A stretch of DNA of 64,000 bases from contig JANPJM010000068.1 of assembly GCA_031425525.1 (NCBI GenBank), positions 1-64,000 of the forward strand, read 5' to 3'. The notes beneath the pieces are model-generated. The model was not told the DNA's origin. It ran no database searches and was given only the letters and a program-made list of their open reading frames with translations. Positions within the stretch are counted from its first letter, which is position 1. Each line of letters begins with the position of its first letter. The translations under genes and the position numbers were made by a program. This document shows positions 17,510 to 25,423 of the stretch, one piece after another. This DNA comes from JANNMJ01 sp031425525. GTDB lineage: Bacteria > Bacteroidota > Bacteroidia > Cytophagales > Hymenobacteraceae.

Positions 17510-18066
17510 TGGATCGGCTTTCGTGGGTTGCGCTGACATTGGCACTCGTGTTTATTGGCTCCTGCGCCGAGATTGAAATTGGAGAAGGCCAATCGCAGTT
17601 TTGGGGTTTTTTAGGTTTTGCCGGGGCTGGTTTCGCGTTGGGTTTGCTCTCGATTGGCCGAGGGTTTCAGCTTTTTAATCGCAGCAGTTTTCGGTACGCG
17701 GTGCCCATTTTTATTGCGGGCGGAGCGGGGCTATTCGCCGCGTTTTTTCCCTTTCGGCAAATCGCGGAGGCCGTCAAAAGTCCGCGTGTTTTGGCCGGCG
17801 TTTGCGAGCATCCCATCGCCTACTCCCATATTGTGCTTCGTCAGGATGGCACCGCCGAGGACATCTCCGTCTTCTGGGGCCGAACGGTTGAACGAGGCCA
17901 CTATGATGTACACGGCGATACTGTGTTGCTGACATTCAACGCCCCATCGCCTTTGCGAAGCAAGTGGTTGCTTTCAAAAAATGAACTACGGGAACTGCCG
18001 ACCGCCGATACCACTCGCAGACTGTGGAGATTCGTCCTTTCTCTGAATAAGCTATCTCCCCAATGA
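17509..18066 (+). CDS. Hypothetical membrane protein
   Basis: 185 residues. An N-terminal segment VALTLALVFIGSCAEIEIG could be a membrane helix or a lipoprotein-like signal (GSC). Helices follow at about 32-52 and 63-82, then a soluble domain of about 100 residues (SHIVLRQDGTAEDISVFWG, GHYDVHGDTVLLTF) that looks beta-rich. The family is not recognised. It overlaps mutB by one base and the next gene by four, so it is translated as part of the same operon. Its lower GC content suggests a passenger gene. Confidence 0.6.
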   Translation: MDRLSWVALTLALVFIGSCAEIEIGEGQSQFWGFLGFAGAGFALGLLSIGRGFQLFNRSSFRYAVPIFIAGGAGLFAAFFPFRQIAEAVKSPRVLAGVCEHPIAYSHIVLRQDGTAEDISVFWGRTVERGHYDVHGDTVLLTFNAPSPLRSKWLLSKNELRELPTADTTRRLWRFVLSLNKLSPQ

Positions 18067-18479
18067 CCATCACCCTCCTCGAAAACCCGCCCGAAGCCCT
18101 CGCCGCTGAGCTATTCGACCGGCTGCGCGATTTCAACCAACGGGCCAGCGGGCAGCCGCGCGGGCGGTTCTTCCTGCTCGAAATCCGCGACCCCGCTGAT
18201 CATTCGCTCGTCGGCGGCCTGAGCGGGTATGTGTGGGGGCTGACCCTGCACATCGGCGTGCTGTGGCTCCGCGACGACCAACGCGGCCTCGGCCTCGGCG
18301 GTGCGCTGGTGGCGCGCGCCGAGGCGCACGCCCGTGCCCAGGGCGCTACCGTGGCGCACCTCGATACGCTCTCGTTTCAGGCCCGACCGTTTTATGAAAA
18401 GCAGGGCTACCACGTTTTCGGGACGGTGGAGGGAGTGGCGCCAGGGATTGATCATTATTTTTTGACCAAGCGGCTGTAA
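18063..18479 (+). CDS. GNAT family N-acetyltransferase
   Basis: 138 residues, the size of a single GNAT domain. The acetyl-CoA binding motif A reads WLRDDQRGLGLGGALVARAE (about 77-96), with the RxxGxG pattern, and motif B follows as FYEKQGYHVFGTVEG. The substrate is unknown. It overlaps the previous gene in an ATGA arrangement, indicating translational coupling at the end of the mutB transcript. Confidence 0.88.
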   Translation: MTITLLENPPEALAAELFDRLRDFNQRASGQPRGRFFLLEIRDPADHSLVGGLSGYVWGLTLHIGVLWLRDDQRGLGLGGALVARAEAHARAQGATVAHLDTLSFQARPFYEKQGYHVFGTVEGVAPGIDHYFLTKRL

Positions 18480-18530
18480 CATCTCGGCTCGCGCCGCACC
18501 GTCGGCGCAATCGTTGCCGTAGGCGCCCGC

Positions 18531-19655
18531 GTGAAACGATTGCTGCTTCTGACGAGCGCCCTGGCGCTCCTCCTCTCCTCCGCCGTCCGCGCGCAACCCA
18601 CCGAGAGCCGCCCACCCATCTGGCTGTTCGGCAACCGGGGCAGTCTCGATTTTACCGGCGGCGGTGCGCCGCGCGCGCTCCCCGGCTCGTCGATGAACAC
18701 CGTGGAAGGGTCGGCGGTGGCGTGCGACCCGGCCACCGGGCGGCTCCTGTTTTATTCCGATGGTGAGCGCGTCTGGGGCGCCGACCACCGGCTGCTGCCC
18801 AACGGGCGCGGCCTGCTTGGCTCGCAGAACTCGGCGCAGAGCGCGCTGGCGGTGCGCGGGCCGGGGCAAGATTCGATCTGGTACCTCTTCACGACCGATT
18901 TTCAGGGTGGCGACCAGGGTTTGCGCTATTCGGTGGTGAGTATGGCGCGACGTGGCGGCGCGGGCGACGTGATTCAGAAGAACGAACTGGTTTTCAGTCC
19001 GGTGGCCGAAAAGTTGACGGCCGTGCGCCACGCCAACGGTCGCGATGTGTGGGTGGTGGCGCATCGCTGGCAATCGCCTCAGTATCTGGCGGTGCTGGTC
19101 ACGCCCGACGGCGTGCAACCCACGCCCGTGTTCAGCACGGCGGGTACGGCGCTGGCGGGGCCGAACTATCAGGCCATCGGCTACCTGCGGGCGGCGCCGG
19201 ATGGCCGCCACCTCGCCGCCGCCCTCTGGCGCGATGCCAACAAATTTGAAGTCCTCGATTTCGACCCCGCCAACGGACAGGTATTCGGCCGAGTGGCGCT
19301 GGAACCGTACAATCGGGCGTACGGCGTCGAGTTTTCGGCTGATGGCTCCAAGCTCTACGGCACCTGCCAAGACAGCGCCGGTGGCAAGGGCGTGGTGTGG
19401 CAGTTCGACCTGCGGCCGGGGGCCGAATCGTCGGCTACGGGGCAGTATAACGTGGTGGTCGGCCGCTCAAAAGCGAAGGAGTTGGGCGCCCTGCTGCGTG
19501 GCCCAGACGGCCGCATTTACGTGGCGCGCAACGGCGGCCGGTGGCTCGGCGTAATCGAAAAACCCAACGCAGCGGGGGCTGCTTGCGGGTACCTGGATGA
19601 TGGCGTGCCGCTCGAAAAAGGCAGCTCGAGGTTGGGGTTGCCGAATGGATGGTGA
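18531..19655 (+). CDS. Secreted beta-propeller-like protein lacking the usual C-terminal part
   Basis: 374 residues with signal peptide (LLLLTSALALLLSSAVRAQ). The mature start PIWLFGNRGSLDFTGG with LLFYSDGERVWGADHRLLPN and NSAQSALAVRGPG follows the propeller module of large Bacteroidota surface proteins that usually continue into PKD repeats and a type IX sorting domain. Here the propeller ends with SSRLGLPNGW and a stop, where relatives read GLPNF.. and continue. No sorting domain is present, so it would be periplasmic or released, or it is a truncated gene. The start GTG at 18531 precedes the signal peptide directly. Confidence 0.72.
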   Translation: MKRLLLLTSALALLLSSAVRAQPTESRPPIWLFGNRGSLDFTGGGAPRALPGSSMNTVEGSAVACDPATGRLLFYSDGERVWGADHRLLPNGRGLLGSQNSAQSALAVRGPGQDSIWYLFTTDFQGGDQGLRYSVVSMARRGGAGDVIQKNELVFSPVAEKLTAVRHANGRDVWVVAHRWQSPQYLAVLVTPDGVQPTPVFSTAGTALAGPNYQAIGYLRAAPDGRHLAAALWRDANKFEVLDFDPANGQVFGRVALEPYNRAYGVEFSADGSKLYGTCQDSAGGKGVVWQFDLRPGAESSATGQYNVVVGRSKAKELGALLRGPDGRIYVARNGGRWLGVIEKPNAAGAACGYLDDGVPLEKGSSRLGLPNGW

Positions 19656-19932
19656 GATTGGGTGGGAGATGTGGTGATATGGTGATGTGGGGACGTGAGA
19701 AATGCGACGGTTGCGCGCGGGGCTCGTTTCAAAACGCGTCGTTTCGCGCGGGGCTCTGCCCCGTGTGGGGTATTCGCGGGCCTCTGGCCCGCCAGTAGCC
19801 CGACCGCGACGCGCAAGCACAATGCGCGCGTTACCCTCCCTTGCCCGGCATTTAAATGCCGGGCAAGGGACGAGAACCGCAGGCGCTCACCACGTACCCG
19901 TCAACCGCGCTCCGTAGCGGAGCGGCTTCCCC
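19656..19932. repeat. Repeat-filled intergenic region
   Basis: No gene is visible in this gap. It starts with a GATGTGGTGATATGG-type run (19664-19700, compare 1488-1538). It then holds the hairpin CGCGCGGGGCTCTGCCCCG (19745-19763), identical to that at 8630-8648, and CGGGCCTCTGGCCCG (19777-19791). GCATTTAAATGC (19849-19860) is a palindrome; around it TGCCCGGC and GCCGGGCA extend the stem. It ends with CGCTCCGTAGCGGAGCG (19909-19925). Confidence 0.6.
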
Positions 19933-19940
19933 TATATTTG
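19933..19940 (+). promoter_or_regulatory. Candidate -7 promoter element for the YiaA-like gene
   Basis: TATATTTG matches TAnnTTTG and lies 43 bases before the ATG at 19984. No clear -33 element. Confidence 0.5.
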
Positions 19941-19983
19941 CTCGTCTCCTCCCTGTTATCGAAGCTTTTTCGTTTTCTATCGT

Positions 19984-20409
19984 ATGGCAACGCAACAACC
20001 TTCCGCCGCCTTTATCGGCGCCTCGTGGGTGGCCCTCGGCGCGGGCCTCATTGGTTTCAATGCCGGTCTCTGGAACGCCACCACGATGGCCCTCAACGAA
20101 AAGGGTTATTACTTCACGGTGCTGATGTTTGGGCTGTTCGCGGCCATTTCGGTGCAAAAAAGCGTGCGCGACCGCCTCGAAGGCATCCCCGTTACCAATA
20201 TCTACTACGGGTTGGCGTGGTTCAGCACGCTGCTGGCGGTCGGGCTGCTGACGGTGGGCCTTTGGAACGCCACCCTGACCCTGAGCGAAAAAGGGTTCTA
20301 CGCGATGGCTTTTCTGTTGAGCCTGTTTGCCGCGATTGCCGTGCAAAAAAACACGCGCGATAGCCAGGGCGTCGACCAACCCGACAACCGGCCCGGCTTC
20401 AACGGCTAA
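19984..20409 (+). CDS. yiaA: YiaA/YiaB two-helix domain inner membrane protein
   Basis: 141 residues with two copies of the YiaAB module. Each has a helix pair around GLWNAT..LNEKGYY (about residues 27-45) and GLWNATLTLSEKGFYAM (about 92-108), followed by F.LFAAI.VQK..RD. Four membrane helices in total. YiaA-type proteins are widespread inner-membrane proteins of unknown function, linked by some reports to stress and iron. It stands alone after the repeat-rich gap. Confidence 0.88.
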   Translation: MATQQPSAAFIGASWVALGAGLIGFNAGLWNATTMALNEKGYYFTVLMFGLFAAISVQKSVRDRLEGIPVTNIYYGLAWFSTLLAVGLLTVGLWNATLTLSEKGFYAMAFLLSLFAAIAVQKNTRDSQGVDQPDNRPGFNG

Positions 20410-20428
20410 TGCTTTTCCTTTCCTAACC

Positions 20429-22360
20429 GTGCGCTTTCTCCTCCGCTGGGCTTGCCGGGCACTGGCCGTCGGTGCAGTAGCCGGGGGGCTGGTTGGGGCC
20501 ACCACACCCGCCCTCGCCCAGCAGGGCAAGCGCGAGGTGGCCCTGCCGCAACCCGGCCGGTTGGGGGGCATCGGGGTGCCGGTGGGCGCGGCCCCAACGC
20601 TGTTCGGCGCCGACCCCAGCGCCCGCGCCTGGGAGCAGCTCATCACCACCTTCGACGCCGAATACCGCGCGTTTCGGCCCCGGCCGGAGACGCCGCCCGA
20701 CGTGACGGCGCTGTATGCCAACGAGTTCGACGGGCTGCGGCATCTGGAGTTGAAGGGCGGCGTGGCCGATACCGTGTCGTACGCCGTCAATCTGGATATG
20801 GTGTATACGCTGCGACGGGGCACGAGCGGGCAGTTTGAGGTGCGCGAAATCGCGCGGCTGCCCATCCCGTGCAACGCGCTGTGCAAGGGGCCAAACGGCG
20901 ACCTCTACCTCACCTCCACCGACCCGCGCGACTCGCGCACGCTCTACCGTTTCGATCCGCGCGCCCGGCGCTTGTTCCGCTCCAACCTGGCGCTGCCGCT
21001 GCTGCACGATGCGCAGGATCAGTGGCTGAGCGCCGCTGCCTGGGGCGACTGCCTGTACCTGCTCAACGACGTGGGCACCAACCTCGTGGAGTTGGCGCCC
21101 GGTCGAGCGCCGCGCAACCTGCTGGCCGGGGCGCTGCGGGCGCCGCAAGTGCCCGGGTTCGTGGGGAAGGTGATGAATATGACCGTCGGGCCGGATCGGA
21201 CGTTTTATTTGAAGGAAAACTTCACGCCCACGCTCTGGACGTTTACTGAAAAAGCGGGGCGCCTGACGGTGGCAGCGCCCCTCAACCTGGCCTTCGCGGG
21301 TGTCACAGGCGGCATCGAGGTGGTGCCCGCGCGGCGCGGCGCCCCCGCCAACGCCCGCCCGACGTTGCTCTTCGCCGAAGTAAATCGCCTCGATTCGCGG
21401 CTCGTGACGTACGACCTCGCCACCGACCGCGCCGAGGTGGTGGCGCCGGTCAAATGCACCGATTTGTCGCTCACGCCCGCGCACCCGGCGGAGGCGCCGT
21501 GGCCGCGCGCCACCACGTGGCGCGGCTGGTTCAGCGGCGCGTTGTACGTCGATTTTGCCGAACAGCCCGCCATCGCACTGCATTTCGCGCCAGCCGGCCG
21601 CCTCGATTCGGTGGCGTTCGGTGGGCGGCGCTGGGCCATCGGCTGGCACTTCCGGCAGCGCGGCGAGGCCCTCGAATTCAGCGCCGACCCCGCCTTCGCC
21701 GATTACGTGCGCTGGTTCGGCGGCGGCCGGCACACGGGCACAGGCGCCACCGAAAAGTATACGATGGCGCTGCAATCGTCGTTTTTCGATGCCCTGAACG
21801 AGTTACTCGGCGCCGATGGGCCGGTGCCCTTCGCCTTTTCGGCGGGTACCGAGGGGTTTGCGCTGCTGAAACCGGGGCCGCTCCCGAAACCCGTGGTGGC
21901 GCAGGTGCCGGTGGTGCCGCCCGCAGTTGAGGCGCCCGCCGAGCCGCCCGTGACCGTGGTGGAGCCGTCGCCGGTTCAACCTGATATTCGACCCGAAACG
22001 CGGCCGGTTCCGCCGCCCAAGCCACCCACTCCGCGCGTCAGCGATTCGCTGTTTTGTACGGGTGCCGAGATTGTGGTGGAAGCCACCGATTACAATATCG
22101 TCGATGGCGACCAGGTGCAGTTTTTCCTCGATGACCGGCCGCTGACCGGCGTAATTACGCTGCGCAAAAAGCCGCGCCGCTTCACGCTGCCGTGCCCCGA
22201 AAACGGCGGTCTCCTCATCATGCGCACCATCAACGCCGGGCAGGGGCCGTGTACCGCGCGGCTCGTCATCCGGCAAGACGGTTTCAAGAAAACCCTCAAG
22301 CTCGAATCGACGGTGAAACGGCCGTCGGCGCTGAAGTTTTTCCGCCGCCCGCCGCGCTGA
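20429..22360 (+). CDS. Secreted protein with propeller-like body, Pro-rich linker and C-terminal beta domain
   Basis: 643 residues from a GTG at 20429, which starts directly at a signal peptide (FLLRWACRALAVGAVAGGLV, cleavage after ALAQ). Residues 40-440 look like a beta-propeller or WD-type body (GPNGDLYLTSTDPRDSRTLY, LYLLNDVGTNLVELAPG). A Pro-rich linker follows at about 515-565 (VPPAVEAPAEPPVTVVEP). The last 95 residues form a compact domain with Cys pairs (FCTGAEIVVEATDYNIVDGD, FTLPCPENGG). No sorting domain. The linker suggests surface or periplasm-spanning placement; the function is unknown. Confidence 0.65.
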   Translation: MRFLLRWACRALAVGAVAGGLVGATTPALAQQGKREVALPQPGRLGGIGVPVGAAPTLFGADPSARAWEQLITTFDAEYRAFRPRPETPPDVTALYANEFDGLRHLELKGGVADTVSYAVNLDMVYTLRRGTSGQFEVREIARLPIPCNALCKGPNGDLYLTSTDPRDSRTLYRFDPRARRLFRSNLALPLLHDAQDQWLSAAAWGDCLYLLNDVGTNLVELAPGRAPRNLLAGALRAPQVPGFVGKVMNMTVGPDRTFYLKENFTPTLWTFTEKAGRLTVAAPLNLAFAGVTGGIEVVPARRGAPANARPTLLFAEVNRLDSRLVTYDLATDRAEVVAPVKCTDLSLTPAHPAEAPWPRATTWRGWFSGALYVDFAEQPAIALHFAPAGRLDSVAFGGRRWAIGWHFRQRGEALEFSADPAFADYVRWFGGGRHTGTGATEKYTMALQSSFFDALNELLGADGPVPFAFSAGTEGFALLKPGPLPKPVVAQVPVVPPAVEAPAEPPVTVVEPSPVQPDIRPETRPVPPPKPPTPRVSDSLFCTGAEIVVEATDYNIVDGDQVQFFLDDRPLTGVITLRKKPRRFTLPCPENGGLLIMRTINAGQGPCTARLVIRQDGFKKTLKLESTVKRPSALKFFRRPPR

Positions 22361-22364
22361 AGCC

Positions 22365-22446
22365 GCGCGCCAAGTCGTACAAATCGCACGACACCCTGCC
22401 GGAGCTACTCCGGAGCCTATGCAGCTAATTTGTACGACTTGCGCGC
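22365..22446. terminator. Long inverted repeat between convergent genes
   Basis: GCGCGCCAAGTCGTACAAAT (22365-22384) pairs with the segment at 22428-22446 over 19 bases with a single bulged C. A nested CCGGAG/CTCCGG hairpin lies in the centre (22399-22413). It fills the gap between the stop at 22360 (+) and the meaB stop at 22447 (-), so it probably terminates both. Confidence 0.75.
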
Positions 22447-23469
22447 CTAATCGGTGGGCGCGGTGCCGAGCAACCGCGCTACCGCCCCCGCCACGCTGAG
22501 GGCGCCACGCCCGACGGCAGCCTCGATTTCGGGTAGCGCGGCCGCTACGGCAGGCTGGGCATAAAACCGTGTTTCCAACTCCTGGCGCAGGATTTCGCGC
22601 AGGGCCGCCAGGCGTTGCTGCTCTCGTTGGCGCTCGAAGCGGCCGGTGGTGCGCTGGTGCGCCAGAAAGGTCTCGACCATCGTCCATAGCTCGCCGATGC
22701 CGGTATTGGCGGCGGCCGAACACGTCAGGACCGGCGGCAGCCACCCGCCTTCGGGTGGGCGCAGCAGGTGCAGGGCTCCGGCCATTTCGCGGGCGTGAGC
22801 GGCGGCGCGGGCCGCGTTGGCGCCATCGGCTTTGGTGACGGCCAGCACGTCGGCCATCTCGATGATGCCTTTTTTGATGCCCTGCAACTCGTCGCCGGCC
22901 CCGGCCAGCAGCAGCAGCACGAAGCAATCGGTGAGGCCGCGCACGGCCGTTTCGCTCTGGCCCACGCCCACCGTTTCGATCAGCAGCACGTCGAACCCTA
23001 CTGCCTCCAGCAACTGCGCCACCGCACCGGTGCGCGGCGCCACCCCGCCCAGCGCCCCGCCCGCAGGCGAGGGCCGCACGAAAGCCGCCGGGTGCGTACT
23101 CAGGAACGGCATTCGCGTTTTGTCGCCCAGGATGGAGCCTCCCGTCCGCTGCGACGATGGATCGACCGCCAGCACCGCCACCCGGTGCCCGGCGTCCACG
23201 AGATGCCGCCCCAGCGCCTCAATCAACGTCGATTTCCCCACGCCCGGCACGCCCGTCAGGCCCACGCGGGCGGCGGGCCGGGCGGGCGTGCCGAGGGCCG
23301 CCGCCACCTCGGCGGCAAGTGCCCGATCCGGCGGGCGGGTGCTTTCGGCGAGGGTAACTACGCGGCCGAGGGCGGCGCGGTCAAGCGCCCCGCCCGTGCG
23401 GGCGGGGGCCAACCGGGCGGCAAGGTCGAGGGCATTCCAGGGGGGGGTGGCGGCGCGCATCGGACGCAA
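22447..23469 (-). CDS. meaB: Methylmalonyl-CoA mutase-associated GTPase MeaB
   Basis: 340 residues. G3E-family GTPase that protects and reloads methylmalonyl-CoA mutase with adenosylcobalamin. Walker A is GVPGVGKSTLIEALG; AVDPSSQRTGGSILGDKTRM is the switch region; FDVLLIETVGVGQSE is Walker B/switch II; VTKADGAN is the NKxD-type base-recognition motif; the C-terminal arm mediates dimerisation. Met4 (23460) is an equally possible start. A run of eight C in codons for ATPPWN lies close to the start. It is 5 kb from its partner mutAB and on the opposite strand. Confidence 0.94.
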   Translation of the reverse strand: MRPMRAATPPWNALDLAARLAPARTGGALDRAALGRVVTLAESTRPPDRALAAEVAAALGTPARPAARVGLTGVPGVGKSTLIEALGRHLVDAGHRVAVLAVDPSSQRTGGSILGDKTRMPFLSTHPAAFVRPSPAGGALGGVAPRTGAVAQLLEAVGFDVLLIETVGVGQSETAVRGLTDCFVLLLLAGAGDELQGIKKGIIEMADVLAVTKADGANAARAAAHAREMAGALHLLRPPEGGWLPPVLTCSAAANTGIGELWTMVETFLAHQRTTGRFERQREQQRLAALREILRQELETRFYAQPAVAAALPEIEAAVGRGALSVAGAVARLLGTAPTD

Positions 23470-23594
23470 AGAAACGGGCTGGTAGGGCGTTGGTACCGCG
23501 TTGGGGCGGTGCCGTTGGCCGGGCGCATCGCCCGCCAGCCGCCCGCTATGGCCCGTTCGTCAAAAAGACACGCTAAAACCAGCGGTTGTTATAG

Positions 23595-23602
23595 TACATT
23601 TG
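23595..23602 (+). promoter_or_regulatory. Candidate -7 promoter element for the outer-membrane protein gene
   Basis: TACATTTG matches TAnnTTTG, 108 bases before the ATG at 23711, in the 241-base gap that is divergent with meaB. Confidence 0.4.
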
Positions 23603-23710
23603 ACCAGCGGGTTGGCCCTCCGGCCCGTTGCCTCTCCTCTCCTTCCTGCCGGTACCGACACCTTTTTCCCCCGGCGCTTGGGCGGCCGAAACCCCACTGC
23701 CCTGCTGTCT

Positions 23711-25282
23711 ATGCTGCAATCATACTCCTTCATTCACGCGGTCGGCGGCCGGCGCGCGGCCCTCGCGGTGGCGGCTCTGCTGAGTACCGTGCCGGCCGTT
23801 GCCCAAAACGAGCTGTCCAACTTCACGGCCACCGGCCGGGGCGGCGCCATCAACGCGCTCGCCACCGAATACCAAGCGCTCGGCATCAACCCGGCCAACC
23901 TGGGGCGCGCCGGCGGCGCCAAAGTGGCGTTTACGCTCGGCGAGTTTGGGGTGAGCCTCAGCTCGCGCACCGCGCCGCGTTCGATTTTCAACGATTATAT
24001 TTTCAACACTGACCGGCAATTCGCCCGCGACGTGAACGGGGTCGAGCCGGGGTCTACTTCCGCCAACCCCATCGGTACGGAGCGCCAGGGCGTCATCAAC
24101 GCCTTTACCGGCGAGAATGTCGGCATCGTGCAGGCCGATGCCACGCCGTTTGCCATCTCCTATTATCACCCCAGTTTCGGGGGCATCGCCATCAATACCC
24201 GCTACCGCATGTTCGGCTCCGCCGACTTGGGCAAGGATGCGGCGGAGATGATTTTTGCGGGTAACAACGCGTCCATCATTTATAAAAACTTCGACAGCGA
24301 CGGCCAGCCCTATGCGGGTGCCAAGATTCCCACGGTCGCGGAAGCACTGAAAGGTACCCGGCTGCAAATTCAGGCCGTGCAGGAGTTCAATATTGGCTAC
24401 GGCCGGAAGGTGTTCGAGGGCGAAGGCGTGGAGCTTTCGGTCGGCATCGGCTACCGATTCATTCGGGGCATTGGGATTCTCGACATCCGTTCCGACGGGA
24501 AAACCTTATCGACGTACGGCGCACTATCGCCCGTTTTCGACGCCAACTATCCGGTGCGTATTGCGAGCAACGCCCAATTCAACCAGAAAACCGAGGCCGG
24601 GTCATCAGCTCAGTTTCCGAGTGTCGGCTCCGGCTCCGGCATCGACTTGGGCGTGTCGGCCACGGTCTCCCAAAAGGTACACCTAAGCGCCTCCATCATC
24701 GACATCGGCACGATGACATGGAAGGCCAATTCCGTCGAGATTGATCCTACGCAACGCTTGAATGCCTTCGGGCGCGACGCTTCGGATCCAGGTGAGGTCA
24801 ATTCGGTGGATGGCTACCAGGGTATCAGCACGTACAATTTCTGGAAATCTCTGAAGCGTTTTCAGGTCAATTCCGATTCTGCCTCCTCGCCCTTCTCCTA
24901 CCGGCCGGCCGGCGAGCGTAAGGTGAAACTCCCGACCCGCCTCCGCCTCGGCGCCGGCGCTGATCTGGGCGAGAAATTCACGGTCGCCATTGATGGTCAG
25001 CTCCCCTTCCAGAAAGACCTGCCGGGCTCGTACCGGTCGGCGCTGGTGGGCGCGGGCGTCACGTACAAACCCGTGTACTGGCTGCACCTGAGTACCGGCG
25101 TGAGCGGCGGTGCGGGCTTCGGCGCGAGCATCCCGTTGGGCCTGGCCATCGTGACGCGCACCTACGAAGGCGGTATCGCCACGCGCGACATCGCGGGGTA
25201 TTTCGGCGATAAGAACCCGTACCTCTCGCTCGTCGCGGGGTTCCTGCGCTTCAAGATCGGCGCGCCGAACCGGAACGATTAG
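23711..25282 (+). CDS. DUF5723-type outer-membrane protein
   Basis: 523 residues from the ATG at 23711, with signal peptide ending PAVAQ. The mature start FTATGRGGAINALATEYQAL followed by GINPANLGR is the hallmark of Bacteroidota outer-membrane proteins of the DUF5723 group. Long runs of alternating residues form barrel strands (VELSVGIGYRFIRGIGILDI, ADLGEKFTVAIDGQLPF), with a FadL-like overall pattern. The likely role is a structural or transport porin of unknown substrate. No adjacent partner gene. Confidence 0.8.
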   Translation: MLQSYSFIHAVGGRRAALAVAALLSTVPAVAQNELSNFTATGRGGAINALATEYQALGINPANLGRAGGAKVAFTLGEFGVSLSSRTAPRSIFNDYIFNTDRQFARDVNGVEPGSTSANPIGTERQGVINAFTGENVGIVQADATPFAISYYHPSFGGIAINTRYRMFGSADLGKDAAEMIFAGNNASIIYKNFDSDGQPYAGAKIPTVAEALKGTRLQIQAVQEFNIGYGRKVFEGEGVELSVGIGYRFIRGIGILDIRSDGKTLSTYGALSPVFDANYPVRIASNAQFNQKTEAGSSAQFPSVGSGSGIDLGVSATVSQKVHLSASIIDIGTMTWKANSVEIDPTQRLNAFGRDASDPGEVNSVDGYQGISTYNFWKSLKRFQVNSDSASSPFSYRPAGERKVKLPTRLRLGAGADLGEKFTVAIDGQLPFQKDLPGSYRSALVGAGVTYKPVYWLHLSTGVSGGAGFGASIPLGLAIVTRTYEGGIATRDIAGYFGDKNPYLSLVAGFLRFKIGAPNRND

Positions 25283-25307
25283 AGCGCGCCGTAGCGGCGG
25301 CCCGCCG

Positions 25308-25315
25308 TAGGTTTG
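25308..25315 (+). promoter_or_regulatory. Candidate -7 promoter element for the MBOAT gene
   Basis: TAGGTTTG matches TAnnTTTG, 108 bases before the ATG at 25424. Confidence 0.4.
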
Positions 25316-25423
25316 GCACCGCAACCGGCGGCGAGGGCGAGGGCCTTCGCCGCCGGTTGTGGTTTTGGGCACCCACTCAATTATCCCCTCAACCACTCGT
25401 ACCACCATCGCACAGCCGCGCGA

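Noticed and set aside
20423..21775. Open frame of 450 codons opposite the secreted propeller-like protein
   Set aside because: The plus-strand frame has a signal peptide, domain structure and linker; the minus frame has only Arg/Gly/Ala-rich shadow sequence.
23440..23447. Run of eight G/C near the meaB start as a phase-variation tract
   Set aside because: It encodes conserved-looking Pro-Pro-Trp in a housekeeping gene and eight bases is common in DNA of this GC content.
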